From NCBI GenBank assembly GCA_963724665.1, contig CAVRVH010000004.1, positions 62,001 to 126,000 of the forward strand: a DNA stretch of 64,000 nt. Direction: 5' to 3'. Of this stretch, positions 29,772 to 38,551 are shown piece after piece; within the stretch, counting starts at the first letter, position 1; each line of letters starts with the position of its first letter. A program made the position numbers and the translations under genes. Source of the DNA: DASUPK01 sp963724665 (GTDB taxonomy: Bacteria; Actinomycetota; Thermoleophilia; Solirubrobacterales; 70-9). The notes under the pieces are model-generated. The model saw nothing but the letters and a program-made list of their open reading frames with translations, was not told the origin of the DNA and searched no databases.

Positions 29772-30176
29772 CTACCCGCTCTTCTTCCTCTGCACGAACC
29801 ACTCGGTGAAGACGCGGCAACGACCCTCGGGGTCGAAGCGCATCACGAAGCAGTTGTCATAGACCCGGACGACGGGCCCGTCCACCGAGTCCTTGTAGGA
29901 GCTCGTCCCGGTCGCGACCGCCGCGTCGCCGTCGACGGCGAAAGCGCGATACCGGGCGTCGTAGGTGCCGGCCTCGTCGCGCTCGGAGGCGTCGGGATGA
30001 TCCCCCTCCCCCAGCCAGGACTCGACCACGGCGGCACGACCGTCGATCGGATCATCGGCCGGGTGGTAGCGGTACCTCACGTCCTCGGCGAAGAGCGCCT
30101 CGATCTGCCGGCGGTCGTAGCTCTTCCAGGCCTCGACGTAGGCGTCCAGCCAGCGGTCAACATCCTCGCGGGTCAC
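29772..30176 (-). CDS. SnoaL/NTF2-fold protein
   Basis: 134 residues. MTREDVDRWLDAYVEAWKSY and DRRQIEALFAEDVRYRYHP give the first helices and strand of the SnoaL-like cone fold; the rest alternates strands (ARYRAFAVDGDAAVATGTSS and VVRVYDNCFVMRFD). The domain binds small ligands; no catalytic residue can be assigned. Divergent from the second NTF2-fold gene at 30188, only 11 bp between starts. Confidence 0.75.
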   Translation of the reverse strand: MTREDVDRWLDAYVEAWKSYDRRQIEALFAEDVRYRYHPADDPIDGRAAVVESWLGEGDHPDASERDEAGTYDARYRAFAVDGDAAVATGTSSYKDSVDGPVVRVYDNCFVMRFDPEGRCRVFTEWFVQRKKSG

Positions 30177-30187
30177 AATCCGATCCT

Positions 30188-30628
30188 ATGTCCGAGCGAA
30201 ACGTGGAGGTCGTCAGGTCGCTCCTGGGACCGTTCCAAGGGATCAACGTCGCCGAGATCGACTGGGGCGCGGAGCCGATTAGGCAGCTTCTGGCCGGCTC
30301 GTGTTCTCACGACATCGAGGTGCGGACCCTCGAGTCCGGGATGGGAGCCGGCGTCGACCCCGTCTACAACGGCGTCGATGGCGTCGTCAGCTACCTGCGG
30401 GCTTGGATGGAACCCTTCACCGACTACCGCGTGCAGTGGCTCGAATTCATCGATGAGGGCGACTTCGTCCTGGTGCCTGTCAGCAATCGGGGCATCGGCT
30501 CGGGAAGCGGGGTTCCTGCGGAGCTGGAGCTCGTCTACGCCTGCGAGGTCGAGGACGGCCTAATCAGCCGGATCCTCCAGTTCGACACACTGGATGACGC
30601 CCGCGACGCGATCGCGGCATCGCCATGA
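30188..30628 (+). CDS. SnoaL-like protein (MSERNVE type)
   Basis: 146 residues starting MSERNVEVVRSLLGPFQGIN, related at protein level to the MSEENVE cluster at 46-50 kb but lacking its nucleotide-identical leader and its EALEAAGLSE end (it ends DDARDAIAASP). The NTF2-type strands VQWLEFIDEGDFVLVPVSNR are visible. Function unknown. Its stop overlaps the start of a 31-residue ORF (ATGA). Confidence 0.75.
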   Translation: MSERNVEVVRSLLGPFQGINVAEIDWGAEPIRQLLAGSCSHDIEVRTLESGMGAGVDPVYNGVDGVVSYLRAWMEPFTDYRVQWLEFIDEGDFVLVPVSNRGIGSGSGVPAELELVYACEVEDGLISRILQFDTLDDARDAIAASP

Positions 30629-30720
30629 AGGAGAACGCAATCAAGCAGGTCGACGGCTTCGACTATGACCTGAAGACCGCCGCGTCGAGCCGGCGTGAGA
30701 TCGAGGAGGCGACGGCGTGA
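30625..30720 (+). CDS. 31-residue chimeric ORF with ABC permease and ABC ATPase-like pieces
   Basis: ATG 30625 to TGA 30718-30720. Residues 6-15 (IKQVDGFDYD) are encoded by 31 bases identical to the ABC permease gene (30640-30670 equals 31796-31826). Residues 16-31 (LKTAASSRREIEEATA) resemble the C-terminus of the ABC ATPase (MKTVAAGRREVEESPA), about 9 of 16 identical. Position between two coupled genes (ATGA upstream, GTGA downstream) means it may be translated, but a rearrangement scar is more likely than a functional peptide. Confidence 0.5.
   Translation: MKENAIKQVDGFDYDLKTAASSRREIEEATA
30640..30670 (+). repeat. 31-bp exact direct repeat, copy 1
   Basis: Thirty-one bases identical to 31796-31826, which lies inside the ABC permease gene. 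This copy sits in the small ORF before the arginase-family gene. The spacing (1,156 bp start to start) spans the arginase gene completely. Such a pair can mediate deletion or duplication by recombination. Confidence 0.9.
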
Positions 30721-31631
30721 ATGGGCCGAACGGCCGGCGGGTAGGGGTCATCGGCGTGCCGACCAGTGCGGGCGCCTATGCCCCGGGCCAGGAGCGGGCG
30801 CCCCAAGCGCTGCGTAAGGCCGGGCTGGTCGAGCTCCTTCGCGATGGCGGCGTCGAGGTCAGCGACTATGGGGACTGCCCGACCTTCCGCTGGCGTCCCG
30901 ACCGCGAACGCCCGCGCGCCCAGAACCTGGGCAAGGTCGTGGAGATCGTCCGCGACACGGGGCAGCGAGTGGGGGAGGCTGTCCTGGCAGGCGAGACGAG
31001 CGTGGTCCTGGGCGGCGACTGCACGGTCGGGATCGGCTCCGTGGCCGGCCACCTCGAGACGTCCGACCGCGTCGGGCTCGTCTACTTCGACCTCCATACC
31101 GACCTCAATATCCCGGACAGCGTCCTCGAGGGCGCCCTTGACTGGATGGGCATGGCCCACATGCTGGGCGAGAAGGGAGCGGAGCGGGATCTCGTCGAGG
31201 TCGGTCCGAGGACCCCCCTGCTGACCCCGGACCAGGTCGTGGTACTGGGGTGGGGACTGGACCAGGCGACTCCGCATGAGCGAGATGCAGTCGACCGGCT
31301 CGAGCTCGAGGCGATCCCGGTGACCGAGGTGCGCGACGATCCGGCCGTCGCGGCCGAGAGAGCCCTGCACATCCTCGCCGGCGAGACGGACCGCATCCTG
31401 GTCCACTTCGACGTCGACGTCATCGACTTCACCGACACCCCCCTGTCCGAGAACCCCGGCCGAAACGAGGGGATCAGCTACGAGCAGGCGATGACGGCGT
31501 TCGAGGTGCTCGCCGCCTCGCCCGACCTTGCCGGCCTCACTGTCACCGAGCTCAACCCGAACCATGTCGAGGAGGGTGCGGGCAGCATCGAGCGCCTGGC
31601 GCGCGACCTCGCCGGAGCGCTCGCCCGATGA
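30717..31631 (+). CDS. arginase/agmatinase-family ureohydrolase-like protein
   Basis: 304 residues, ureohydrolase fold. Metal motifs: DLHTD (125-129), HFDVDVIDF (Asp232, Asp234, Asp237) and ELNPNH near the C-terminus match arginase. The usual GGDHS is GGDCT (99-103), so the first manganese-ligand His is a Cys. The reaction may be hydrolysis of a guanidino or formimino compound, but the substitution makes activity and metal content uncertain. GTG start overlaps the upstream TGA; its stop overlaps the permease ATG (ATGA), so it is translationally coupled into the ABC operon. Confidence 0.82.
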   Translation: MNGPNGRRVGVIGVPTSAGAYAPGQERAPQALRKAGLVELLRDGGVEVSDYGDCPTFRWRPDRERPRAQNLGKVVEIVRDTGQRVGEAVLAGETSVVLGGDCTVGIGSVAGHLETSDRVGLVYFDLHTDLNIPDSVLEGALDWMGMAHMLGEKGAERDLVEVGPRTPLLTPDQVVVLGWGLDQATPHERDAVDRLELEAIPVTEVRDDPAVAAERALHILAGETDRILVHFDVDVIDFTDTPLSENPGRNEGISYEQAMTAFEVLAASPDLAGLTVTELNPNHVEEGAGSIERLARDLAGALAR

Positions 31632-32419
31632 CCTCCCCGGAGACCGCAGTCGGGCCCAACCCCTGGCAGGGCTTCCTCTGGCTCTCGCGCCGCGAGTGCC
31701 ACCGCGTCCTGCGCCTGTGGACCCAGACGACGCTCGCGCCGGTCGTCTCCTCCCTGCTCTTCATCGTCGTCTTCGGCCTCAGCCTCGGCGGCCGGATCAA
31801 GCAGGTCGACGGCTTCGACTATGACCAGTTCATCGTCCCCGGCCTCGTCGCGATGGCGATGGCCCAGGCCGCCTACTCCAACAACGCCAGCACCATCTTC
31901 CAGGGCCGCTCCGACCGCTACATCGACGACGTCCTCGCCGCCCCGATCCACAACTGGCAGGTCAACGTCGGCTACCTGGTCGGCGGCGCCTTCCGGGCGC
32001 TGATCATCGGCATCGGCCTCGCCGCCTGTGCGATCCCGATCACCGGCGTGCCGGTCAACAATCCCGCGCTGCTCATCTTCGCCGTGCTGATGCTGGTCGT
32101 CGGCTTCGGCGCGCTCGGCACGATCGTCGGCATCTACGCCGAGACCTTCGACCACACGAGCTTCATCAACAACATCGTCATCCTCCCCCTCACCTTCCTC
32201 GGCGGCGTCTTCTACTCGGTCAGCCGCCTCGGCTCACCGTGGGAGCAGCTCTCCCACGTGAACCCGCTCTTCTACGTCGTGGAGACGATCCGCTACGGCT
32301 TCCTGGGCGTCTCCGACGTGAGCCCCTGGATCGCCTTCGCGGTAGTCGCCGGCATGTGCCTGGCGCTGCTGGCTTGGAGTCAGTGGTTGTTTACGAGTGG
32401 GCGGAAACTGAAGCCGTAG
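31628..32419 (+). CDS. ABC-2 type transporter permease
   Basis: 263 residues with six hydrophobic segments and the ABC-2 membrane domain pattern (LRLWTQTTLAPVVSSLLFIV, VLAAPIHNWQVNVGYLVGGA, FLGGVFYSVSRL, NPLFYVVETIRYGFLG). Likely partner of the ATPase at 28372, exporting a lipid, drug or polysaccharide. Normally the two genes are adjacent; here two NTF2-fold genes, an exported protein and an arginase-family gene intervene. Confidence 0.86.
   Translation: MTSPETAVGPNPWQGFLWLSRRECHRVLRLWTQTTLAPVVSSLLFIVVFGLSLGGRIKQVDGFDYDQFIVPGLVAMAMAQAAYSNNASTIFQGRSDRYIDDVLAAPIHNWQVNVGYLVGGAFRALIIGIGLAACAIPITGVPVNNPALLIFAVLMLVVGFGALGTIVGIYAETFDHTSFINNIVILPLTFLGGVFYSVSRLGSPWEQLSHVNPLFYVVETIRYGFLGVSDVSPWIAFAVVAGMCLALLAWSQWLFTSGRKLKP
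31796..31826 (+). repeat. 31-bp exact direct repeat, copy 2
   Basis: Within the permease coding sequence (encoding IKQVDGFDYD after the first membrane helix). Partner of 30640-30670. As this copy lies in a complete gene it is likely the source. Confidence 0.9.
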
Positions 32420-32443
32420 ATTCCAAAGCCGAAAGGAGAAGCA

Positions 32444-32866
32444 ATGGCCACCACGAGGCTGTCAAAGGAGATGCTGGAGGCTCATCCGGGCCCCGCGCAG
32501 CTCGATCGCGATCTGCTGGCCCGCTGCATTGACGAGTGCCTCGCCTGCCTCCAGAGCTGCACAGCCTGCGCCGATGCAGATCTGGCGGAGGACGACATCG
32601 CAGAGATGCGCAGGTGTATCCGTCTCTGCCTGGACTGCGCCGACGTCTGCGACGCGACCGTCCGCCTCCTCAGCCGCCAGACGGAGTACGTCGCCGAGAG
32701 CGCCCGAGCACAGGTGGCGTCGTGCTGGGAGTCGTGTGCGATCTGCGCCAGCGAGTGCGAGCGTCACGCGGATCACCACGAGCACTGCCGGCTCTGTGGG
32801 GAGGAGTGCGGGCGCTGCGAGCAGGCATGTTCCGACGTGCTCGAAGCGATCGGGGCACCGGAGTGA
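32444..32866 (+). CDS. four-helix-bundle copper-binding protein (Csp/DUF326 type)
   Basis: 140 residues with many Cys arranged along predicted helices: RCIDECLACLQSCTACAD, RRCIRLCLDCADVCD, SCWESCAICASECERHAD, HCRLCGEECGRCEQACSD. In the Csp family these Cys line the core of a four-helix bundle and store Cu(I). No signal peptide, so cytosolic storage or detoxification is likely. RBS GGAG lies just before the ATG at 32444. It follows the ABC permease by 24 bp but is probably independent. Confidence 0.85.
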   Translation: MATTRLSKEMLEAHPGPAQLDRDLLARCIDECLACLQSCTACADADLAEDDIAEMRRCIRLCLDCADVCDATVRLLSRQTEYVAESARAQVASCWESCAICASECERHADHHEHCRLCGEECGRCEQACSDVLEAIGAPE

Positions 32867-32872
32867 CCTGAG

Positions 32873-34903
32873 CTAGGTCGCCGCTGGGGCCTTCGCCTCC
32901 TCGGCCGCGTAGCCGTCAGGCAGCGGAACGCCGGCCACCTCGTAGGCCTCCGGCTGATCCAGCGTCTCCCGCTCCAGTAGGGCCGTAGCGAGGGACTCGA
33001 GGCGGTCCCGCTCGCGGGTAAGGAGGTCCACCACCTCGCGCTCGGACTCGTCCACGATGCGCCGGACCTCCTGGTCGACCAGCTCCTGGGTCGGCTCGGA
33101 GGCGGGTGACACGCCGGGCAGGAGCGGGCCGTTCTGGCGGCCGTCGGTGACGGCGATCGGGCCGATTGCGTCGCTCATGCCCCAGCGGCCGACCATGCCG
33201 CGGGCGACCTGGGTGAGGTTCTGGATGTCGGATTCGGCGCCGGTCGAGAGGTCGTCGAAGATGACCTTCTCCGCGGCTCGGCCGCCGAGCGCGACCTTGA
33301 TCTGGGCCAGGACCTCCTCGAGGCGGAGGTTGTAGCGGTCGGTCTCCGGTGTGGAGAGCGTGACGCCGAGGGCCTGGCCGCGGGGGATGATCGAGATCTT
33401 CCGGACCGGGTCCGCCCCTGGGGTGAGCATGCCGACCAGGGCGTGGCCGGATTCGTGGTACGCGGTTCGCTTCCGGTCCTCGTCGGTCATCACGATCTGG
33501 CGCTCGGCGCCCAGGAGGATCTTCTCGATCGACTCCGTGAAGTCGCTCTGCTCCACCTTGGTGTGGCCGTGGCGGGCGGCGGCGAGGGCGGCCTCGTTGA
33601 CGAGCAGGGCGATGTCGGCGCCGGTGGAGCCCGGAATCGAGGAGGCAATGCGCTCCAGGTCGACGCTGTCGGCGAGCGGCACGTCCCGGGTGTGGATCTC
33701 GAGGATCTTGACGCGGCCGGGCTGGTCGGGCGGGTTGACCGCGATGCGGCGGTCGAAGCGGCCTGGTCGCAGCAGGGCTGGGTCGAGGATCTCGGGGCGG
33801 TTGGTCGCACCGAGGACGATCACGTTCAGGCCCGGCTCGAAGCCGTCCATCTCGGTGAGGATCTGGTTGAGCGTCTGCTCGCGCTCGTCGTTGCCGCCGC
33901 TGATGCCGCCGTAGTTGCCCGAGCGCGAACGGCCGATGGCGTCCAACTCGTCGATGAAGACGATCGATGGCGCCGCCTCCTTCGCCTGCTTGAACAGGTC
34001 GCGTACGCGCGAGGCCCCCACTCCCACGATCGCCTCGACGAACTCCGAGGCCGACAGGTGGAAGAAGGCGGCGTGCGCCTCGCCGGCGACCGCGCGGGCC
34101 AGCAACGTCTTGCCGGTGCCGGGCGGGCCGTAGAGCAGGACGCCGTGCGGGATCCGCGCGCCGAGCTTCGTGTAGCGCTGCGGGTTCTTCAGGAAGTCGA
34201 CGATCTCAACCAGCTCGTCCTCGGCCTCGTCGATCCCGGCGACGTCCTTGAAGGTGACCCGCTGCTGCTCGTCCGGGTTGACGCGCCGCGCGGTGGCGCG
34301 GCCGAAGCCGCCGAGGACGCCGCCTCTCCCTCCCCCGCTCTGGCGACGAGCCAGCCAGATGAAGAAGCCAATCAGGAGCAGCCAGGGCAGGAAGCCGAGC
34401 AGGAGAGTCCCGATCAGCGAGCGGCCGGAGTCCGCCGGCTCGGCGTTGATCGTCACGCCCGCCTGGGTGAGTAGCGTCGTCAGCTGGCCGTGATCGACGA
34501 ACGAGGGAACCTCGGTCTTGAAGTCCTTCACGTTGAACGGCTTGTCGCTGCCGGGCGGGTCGTAGGAGGTCTCGTTCTTGAGCTGCCCCTCGATCGAGTC
34601 GCCCTTCGAGCTGATCTCGCTGACGTTCTGGGACTGGACCTGGTTGACGAAGAAGGGCTGGTAGGGAACGCGCGGGCGGTCGGGCGCGCCGCTGGTCAGG
34701 AACGAGATCAGGAGGTTCACCGCCAGGAGGCCGAGCAGGAACGCGATCAGCGTCCTGCTGCGCGGGATCATCGGCTGCTTGGGAGGCGGCGGGGCGCCGC
34801 GGCCGTCAGGGGCCGGGTGGACCCGCCAGCCGGGCGGGTGTCCGTCCTCCGGCGCGGGAGCCTGCGGGGGCGGCGGCTTCTGGGGCGGCTGGTCCGGGGC
34901 CAA
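32873..34903 (-). CDS. ftsH: ATP-dependent zinc metalloprotease FtsH
   Basis: About 676 residues from TTG 34903. A Pro-rich N-terminus precedes TM1 (about 52-70); a periplasmic domain follows, then TM2 (about 164-185). The AAA+ domain has Walker A GPPGTGKT (259-266), Walker B IVFIDELD and the second region of homology NRPEILDPALLRPGRFDRR. The C-terminal zinc protease site is HESGH (483-487). Degrades misfolded membrane and regulatory proteins. Start uncertain: the frame stays open upstream into the divergent gene, and ATG 34771 would remove the Pro-rich segment. Confidence 0.93.
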   Translation of the reverse strand: MAPDQPPQKPPPPQAPAPEDGHPPGWRVHPAPDGRGAPPPPKQPMIPRSRTLIAFLLGLLAVNLLISFLTSGAPDRPRVPYQPFFVNQVQSQNVSEISSKGDSIEGQLKNETSYDPPGSDKPFNVKDFKTEVPSFVDHGQLTTLLTQAGVTINAEPADSGRSLIGTLLLGFLPWLLLIGFFIWLARRQSGGGRGGVLGGFGRATARRVNPDEQQRVTFKDVAGIDEAEDELVEIVDFLKNPQRYTKLGARIPHGVLLYGPPGTGKTLLARAVAGEAHAAFFHLSASEFVEAIVGVGASRVRDLFKQAKEAAPSIVFIDELDAIGRSRSGNYGGISGGNDEREQTLNQILTEMDGFEPGLNVIVLGATNRPEILDPALLRPGRFDRRIAVNPPDQPGRVKILEIHTRDVPLADSVDLERIASSIPGSTGADIALLVNEAALAAARHGHTKVEQSDFTESIEKILLGAERQIVMTDEDRKRTAYHESGHALVGMLTPGADPVRKISIIPRGQALGVTLSTPETDRYNLRLEEVLAQIKVALGGRAAEKVIFDDLSTGAESDIQNLTQVARGMVGRWGMSDAIGPIAVTDGRQNGPLLPGVSPASEPTQELVDQEVRRIVDESEREVVDLLTRERDRLESLATALLERETLDQPEAYEVAGVPLPDGYAAEEAKAPAAT

Positions 34904-34961
34904 GCCCCCAATGTACTCCGGTATCGCCGGCTGGCCCGGGGCACTCCCTAACCTCAAGGGC

Positions 34962-35534
34962 ATGAGGGAGATCCTCGTTCCTCCGCTGCGGGCCGCGGCC
35001 TTCGCCGCCTTCATCGCCGGGTGCCTGCTGTTGTTCTTCAACCCGCCGTCGTTCGCCCACCTCGGTGGGTTGATGACGATCCTGGTCGGGGCGATCGCGA
35101 TCATGCTGATCACCGCCTGGGTGACGACGCTGGCGATCGGGAGGGAGATGCCCGAGCCCGAGTTCCGGAAGCTCGTCGATCGGAGCGAGGCGCTCGCCGC
35201 TCTGCCGGCTCCGGACTATCCGCCGAGCGAGTTCGATCTCCTCGTGATCGAGGCGATCGACAACCTCCCGCCCGAGTTCCAGGCGCTGCTGGCCGACACG
35301 CCGGTGGTGATCTCGAACCTCGGCCATGAGCACCGCGCCTACGGGATGTACATGGGCGGCACGGTTGCCCGCGACATCTATCCCGACCGGATCGTGATCT
35401 ACCAGGACACGCTGGAACGCGACTTCGGGCACGACCCGGACCTGCTGCGGGCGCAGGTGGAACGGGTCGTTCAGCATGAGCTGGCGCACCACCTGGGCTG
35501 GAACGAGCCCGGCGTGCGCGATCTCGGGCTCTGA
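34962..35534 (+). CDS. membrane-anchored zincin-like metallopeptidase
   Basis: 190 residues from ATG 34962. Two N-terminal hydrophobic helices (about 8-26 and 32-55), then a cytoplasmic or extracytoplasmic domain. The HExxH motif is in VVQHELAHHLGWNEPGVRDL near the C-terminus, typical of the short metallopeptidase family (PF06262-like), in which the helix carrying HELAHH binds zinc. The combination with two membrane helices is less usual. Divergent from ftsH with 58 bp between starts. Confidence 0.8.
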   Translation: MREILVPPLRAAAFAAFIAGCLLLFFNPPSFAHLGGLMTILVGAIAIMLITAWVTTLAIGREMPEPEFRKLVDRSEALAALPAPDYPPSEFDLLVIEAIDNLPPEFQALLADTPVVISNLGHEHRAYGMYMGGTVARDIYPDRIVIYQDTLERDFGHDPDLLRAQVERVVQHELAHHLGWNEPGVRDLGL

Positions 35535-35537
35535 GCT

Positions 35538-36869
35538 CTACTGCGGCGGGATGTTCTGGTTCCGGTGCAGGACGTTGTCCGGGTCGTAGCGGGACTTGAG
35601 CGCCTGGAGGCGCGTGAAGTTGTCCGCGCCGAACGCCGCGCGCACGCGCTCGATCGGCTCGTCCGCCTGCATGTAGTTGGCGTAGCCGCCGCTCGTTGAC
35701 CAGGGCTCGAGGGTCGCGGCTGTCTCGCGCGCCCAGGCGATCGACTCGTCGTCCTCGCCCGAATCGAGCCAGCTCGCCATCACGCTGATGTTGAACGCGG
35801 CGTCGCGGTAGGCAAGGGCTGCGCTCCCCGGGTCGATTTGTTTAGGGGTGCCGTGCAGCGACTCGAAGAGGATCGCTCCGGGCAGGCGGCCGAGGGCGGT
35901 CATGCGCTCGATCAGCAGGTCGATCAGCTCGTCGGGGAGCTCGCGGACGAAGTGGCCCTTCCAGTAATTCCGATCGACGCCGTAGCCGGGGTTGAAGACG
36001 AGCTGCTGGTCGAGGAAACCCTGGGGGCGGACCTTGTCGGTGGCGAGGCCGTCTGCCCCTCGCAGCTCGGTGAGCTCGGCCACCTCCTCCCCGTCGCCCG
36101 TGTAGCAGGGGACGACGACCAGGTTGAGCGTCAGGTCGTCCTTGACGGAGAGCTGCGCCTGGATGCTGAGGTCGGTGCCGGCGGCCGCGACCGCGTCCCG
36201 GAAGGCCCGGAGCGCCCCGGCGACCCCCTCGCCCTCGTACTCGAGCCGGCCGCCGACGACCCGCTCGAGCGGGTGGAGCCGCATGCGCAGCTCGGTCGCG
36301 ACGCCGAAGTTGCCGCCGCCGCCGCGCAGGCCCCAGAGCAGCTCCTCGTGGCCGGGGTCCTCGGTGCGGACGATCCCCTCGGCCGGGGTCACGAGCGTGG
36401 CGCCGAGCAGGTCGTCGCAGGTGAGGCCGTACTGGGCGGTGAGATGGCCGATGCCGCCTCCCAGGGTGAGGCCGGTGACGCCGGTCGAGCCGACCACGCC
36501 GCCGGGGGTGACGAGGCCGTGCTGCTGCGTGGCGGCGTCGAATTCGAGCCAGGTTGCGCCGCCACCGGAGCGGGCGACCTTCTCCCCGGGATCGACCTCG
36601 ACCGTGCGCATCTTGGTCAGGTCGATCACCAGGCCGTCGTCGACCGCGCAGTGGCCGGCGGGGTTGTGGCCTCCTCCCCTGACGGCAATCTCCAGGTCGT
36701 TCTCCCGGCCGAATGCGAGCGCGGCGGCGACGTCATCGGCGTCGACGCAGCGGGCGATTGCCGCCGGCCGACGGTCGATCAGCAGGTTGAAGCAGAGGCG
36801 CGCCTGCTCGTACTCGGGGTCACCGGGCTCGAGCACGTCTCCCTGCAGCTGTTCCCTGAGCTCGTTCAT
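35538..36869 (-). CDS. FAD-linked oxidase, berberine-bridge-enzyme-like
   Basis: 443 residues. The FAD-binding PCMH fold includes AVRGGGHNPAGH; His68 is the likely covalent 8-alpha flavin attachment. GGVVGSTGVTGLTLGGGIGH lacks the Cys used for the second flavin bond in bicovalent members. The C-terminal BBE motif (SGGYANYMQADE, then SRYDPDNVLHRNQNIPP) is complete. Oxidises alcohol or sugar groups with O2; substrate unknown. A related enzyme is encoded at 39191-40564. Confidence 0.86.
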   Translation of the reverse strand: MNELREQLQGDVLEPGDPEYEQARLCFNLLIDRRPAAIARCVDADDVAAALAFGRENDLEIAVRGGGHNPAGHCAVDDGLVIDLTKMRTVEVDPGEKVARSGGGATWLEFDAATQQHGLVTPGGVVGSTGVTGLTLGGGIGHLTAQYGLTCDDLLGATLVTPAEGIVRTEDPGHEELLWGLRGGGGNFGVATELRMRLHPLERVVGGRLEYEGEGVAGALRAFRDAVAAAGTDLSIQAQLSVKDDLTLNLVVVPCYTGDGEEVAELTELRGADGLATDKVRPQGFLDQQLVFNPGYGVDRNYWKGHFVRELPDELIDLLIERMTALGRLPGAILFESLHGTPKQIDPGSAALAYRDAAFNISVMASWLDSGEDDESIAWARETAATLEPWSTSGGYANYMQADEPIERVRAAFGADNFTRLQALKSRYDPDNVLHRNQNIPPQ

Positions 36870-36910
36870 CGCCCCTTCAGACCGCTCAGCCCCCCGAAAC
36901 TCATCGGCCT

Positions 36911-37348
36911 CTAGGAGGACTCGAGGATCCGCTTGAGATCCGCGAAGTTGGAGTCCACCCCACGCTTCACCGCACGCGAGGCGAGCGGGCCCAGCGCGCC
37001 GGCGACGCCGCCGAGCTCTACCTCGGCCGCAAGCTCCAGAACGGTCGCGCCCTCTTCATCAGCGAGCACGTACCGATACTTGAACGGCGTGGGCCCGGAG
37101 GTTGTCCGGATCACGAACAGGGTCGGCTTGTTGACCTCGACGACCTCCAGCGCGTTTTCCGCCCTGCCGCCGGGGAGTTCCCGCTCCATCAGGTAGGTCG
37201 CACCGACGCCGGCGGCGCCCGCCGAGGTCTCCCGCACCGATTGAACCGCCGAGTTCCAGCGCGGAAAGGTGCTCGGGTCCGAGATGTAGTCGAACACCTG
37301 TTCAATCGGCCGCTCGATCAGGACGCTGGTCTCGAAATTCATCGGCAT
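36911..37348 (-). CDS. SRPBCC-fold polyketide cyclase/dehydrase-like protein
   Basis: 145 residues. Starts FETSVLIERPIEQVFDYISD, the strand-helix opening of START/SRPBCC proteins, followed by FPRWNSAVQSVRET and a C-terminal long helix (ALGPLASRAVKRGVDSNFAD). Binds a hydrophobic ligand in a helix-grip cavity. Function unknown. In the same direction as the FAD-linked oxidase (42 bp upstream of it). ATG at 37348 or 37342. Confidence 0.82.
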   Translation of the reverse strand: MPMNFETSVLIERPIEQVFDYISDPSTFPRWNSAVQSVRETSAGAAGVGATYLMERELPGGRAENALEVVEVNKPTLFVIRTTSGPTPFKYRYVLADEEGATVLELAAEVELGGVAGALGPLASRAVKRGVDSNFADLKRILESS

Positions 37349-37368
37349 CTTGGAGACTATGTCCCGGC

Positions 37369-38475
37369 GTGGCTTCCGACGGACAGCCCACCGATCGCTT
37401 CCGCATCCTCTGCGTCGACGGCGGGGGCATTCGCGGCTTGATCCCGTCGCTGGTGATCGCCGACATCGAGCACCGTCTCCAGCAGCGCGCTGGGCCGCAG
37501 GCCCGAGTCTCCGACTACTTCCAGATGTTCGCCGGGACCTCGACCGGCGGGCTGGTCGCGCTCAGCCTGACGGCGCCGGACTCGCAGGAACCCAGCCGCC
37601 CCGCCGTCACCGCCGACGAGCTGGCGAGCTTCTACGTCGAGGACGGCCCCGGGATCTTCCACCGAAGCCTGTGGCAGAAGATCCGGACCCTGTGGGGCTG
37701 GCTCGGCCCCAAGTACACACTCGGCCCGCTGCAGGAGGCGATCGAGCGCCGCCTCGGGACCACCGAGATCCAGAATGCGCTCCGCGAGCTGATCGTCTGC
37801 TCCTACGACATGACCGCCCGCCAGCCGTACTTCTTCAAGCGCTGGCGCGCCCGCGAGGTGCCTGAGTCGGACCGCAACCGCCCGATCGCGGACGCGGGCC
37901 TCGCCACCTCCGCCGCTCCGACCTACTTCCCCTCGCATGAGCTCGATGCGCACGCCTTGGTTGACGGTGGCGTCTTCGCCGCGAACCCGGTGATCGTCGC
38001 GATAGTCGAGGCCCTGAAGCGCTTCGGCGACGATCCCCACCACCTCGACCAGGACGACCTGCTGGTGGTCTCGATCGGCACCGGCCTCCATGAGGACGGC
38101 TACTCGCAGGACCAGGTGGAGGGCTGGGGGAAGCTCGGCTGGATCCTGCCGCAGCACGGCGAGCCGCCGGTCCTCGGCGCGACCCTCGGCGGAGCCGCCG
38201 ACGGCGCCGACCACTGGGCCCACACCCTGCTCAACCACCCCGACGACCCGCACATCAGTGCGGGGGAGGTCGGGCACGGCCCGCGCTATTTCCGCCTCCA
38301 GGTCCCGCTCACCGAATCGATCCCGCTCGACGACGCCAGCCAGCAGACCCTGACCGAGACCCTGCCTGCCTTCGCCGAGCAGCTGATCCGGGACAACGAG
38401 ACCGAGATCTCCGAGCTCGTCGAGCGCCTGCTGCGCTTCGACCCCCTCCCCTACGACCCCGCCCCCGGCAACTAA
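37369..38475 (+). CDS. patatin-like phospholipase
   Basis: 368 residues. Oxyanion loop DGGGIRG (17-23), nucleophile elbow GTSTG (56-60, Ser58) and the dyad aspartate in VDGGVFAANP (Asp199) are all present, so an active lipid acyl hydrolase with a Ser-Asp dyad is expected. No signal peptide, so cytoplasmic. GTG start at 37369, 20 bp from the divergent SRPBCC start. Confidence 0.9.
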   Translation: MASDGQPTDRFRILCVDGGGIRGLIPSLVIADIEHRLQQRAGPQARVSDYFQMFAGTSTGGLVALSLTAPDSQEPSRPAVTADELASFYVEDGPGIFHRSLWQKIRTLWGWLGPKYTLGPLQEAIERRLGTTEIQNALRELIVCSYDMTARQPYFFKRWRAREVPESDRNRPIADAGLATSAAPTYFPSHELDAHALVDGGVFAANPVIVAIVEALKRFGDDPHHLDQDDLLVVSIGTGLHEDGYSQDQVEGWGKLGWILPQHGEPPVLGATLGGAADGADHWAHTLLNHPDDPHISAGEVGHGPRYFRLQVPLTESIPLDDASQQTLTETLPAFAEQLIRDNETEISELVERLLRFDPLPYDPAPGN

Positions 38476-38551
38476 GGCCACACACCGAATCTAAGAAGGA
38501 TCTCATCCATCTCTTAGGCCGGGCTGACCGCGCGGGGCGACCATCGAACCG

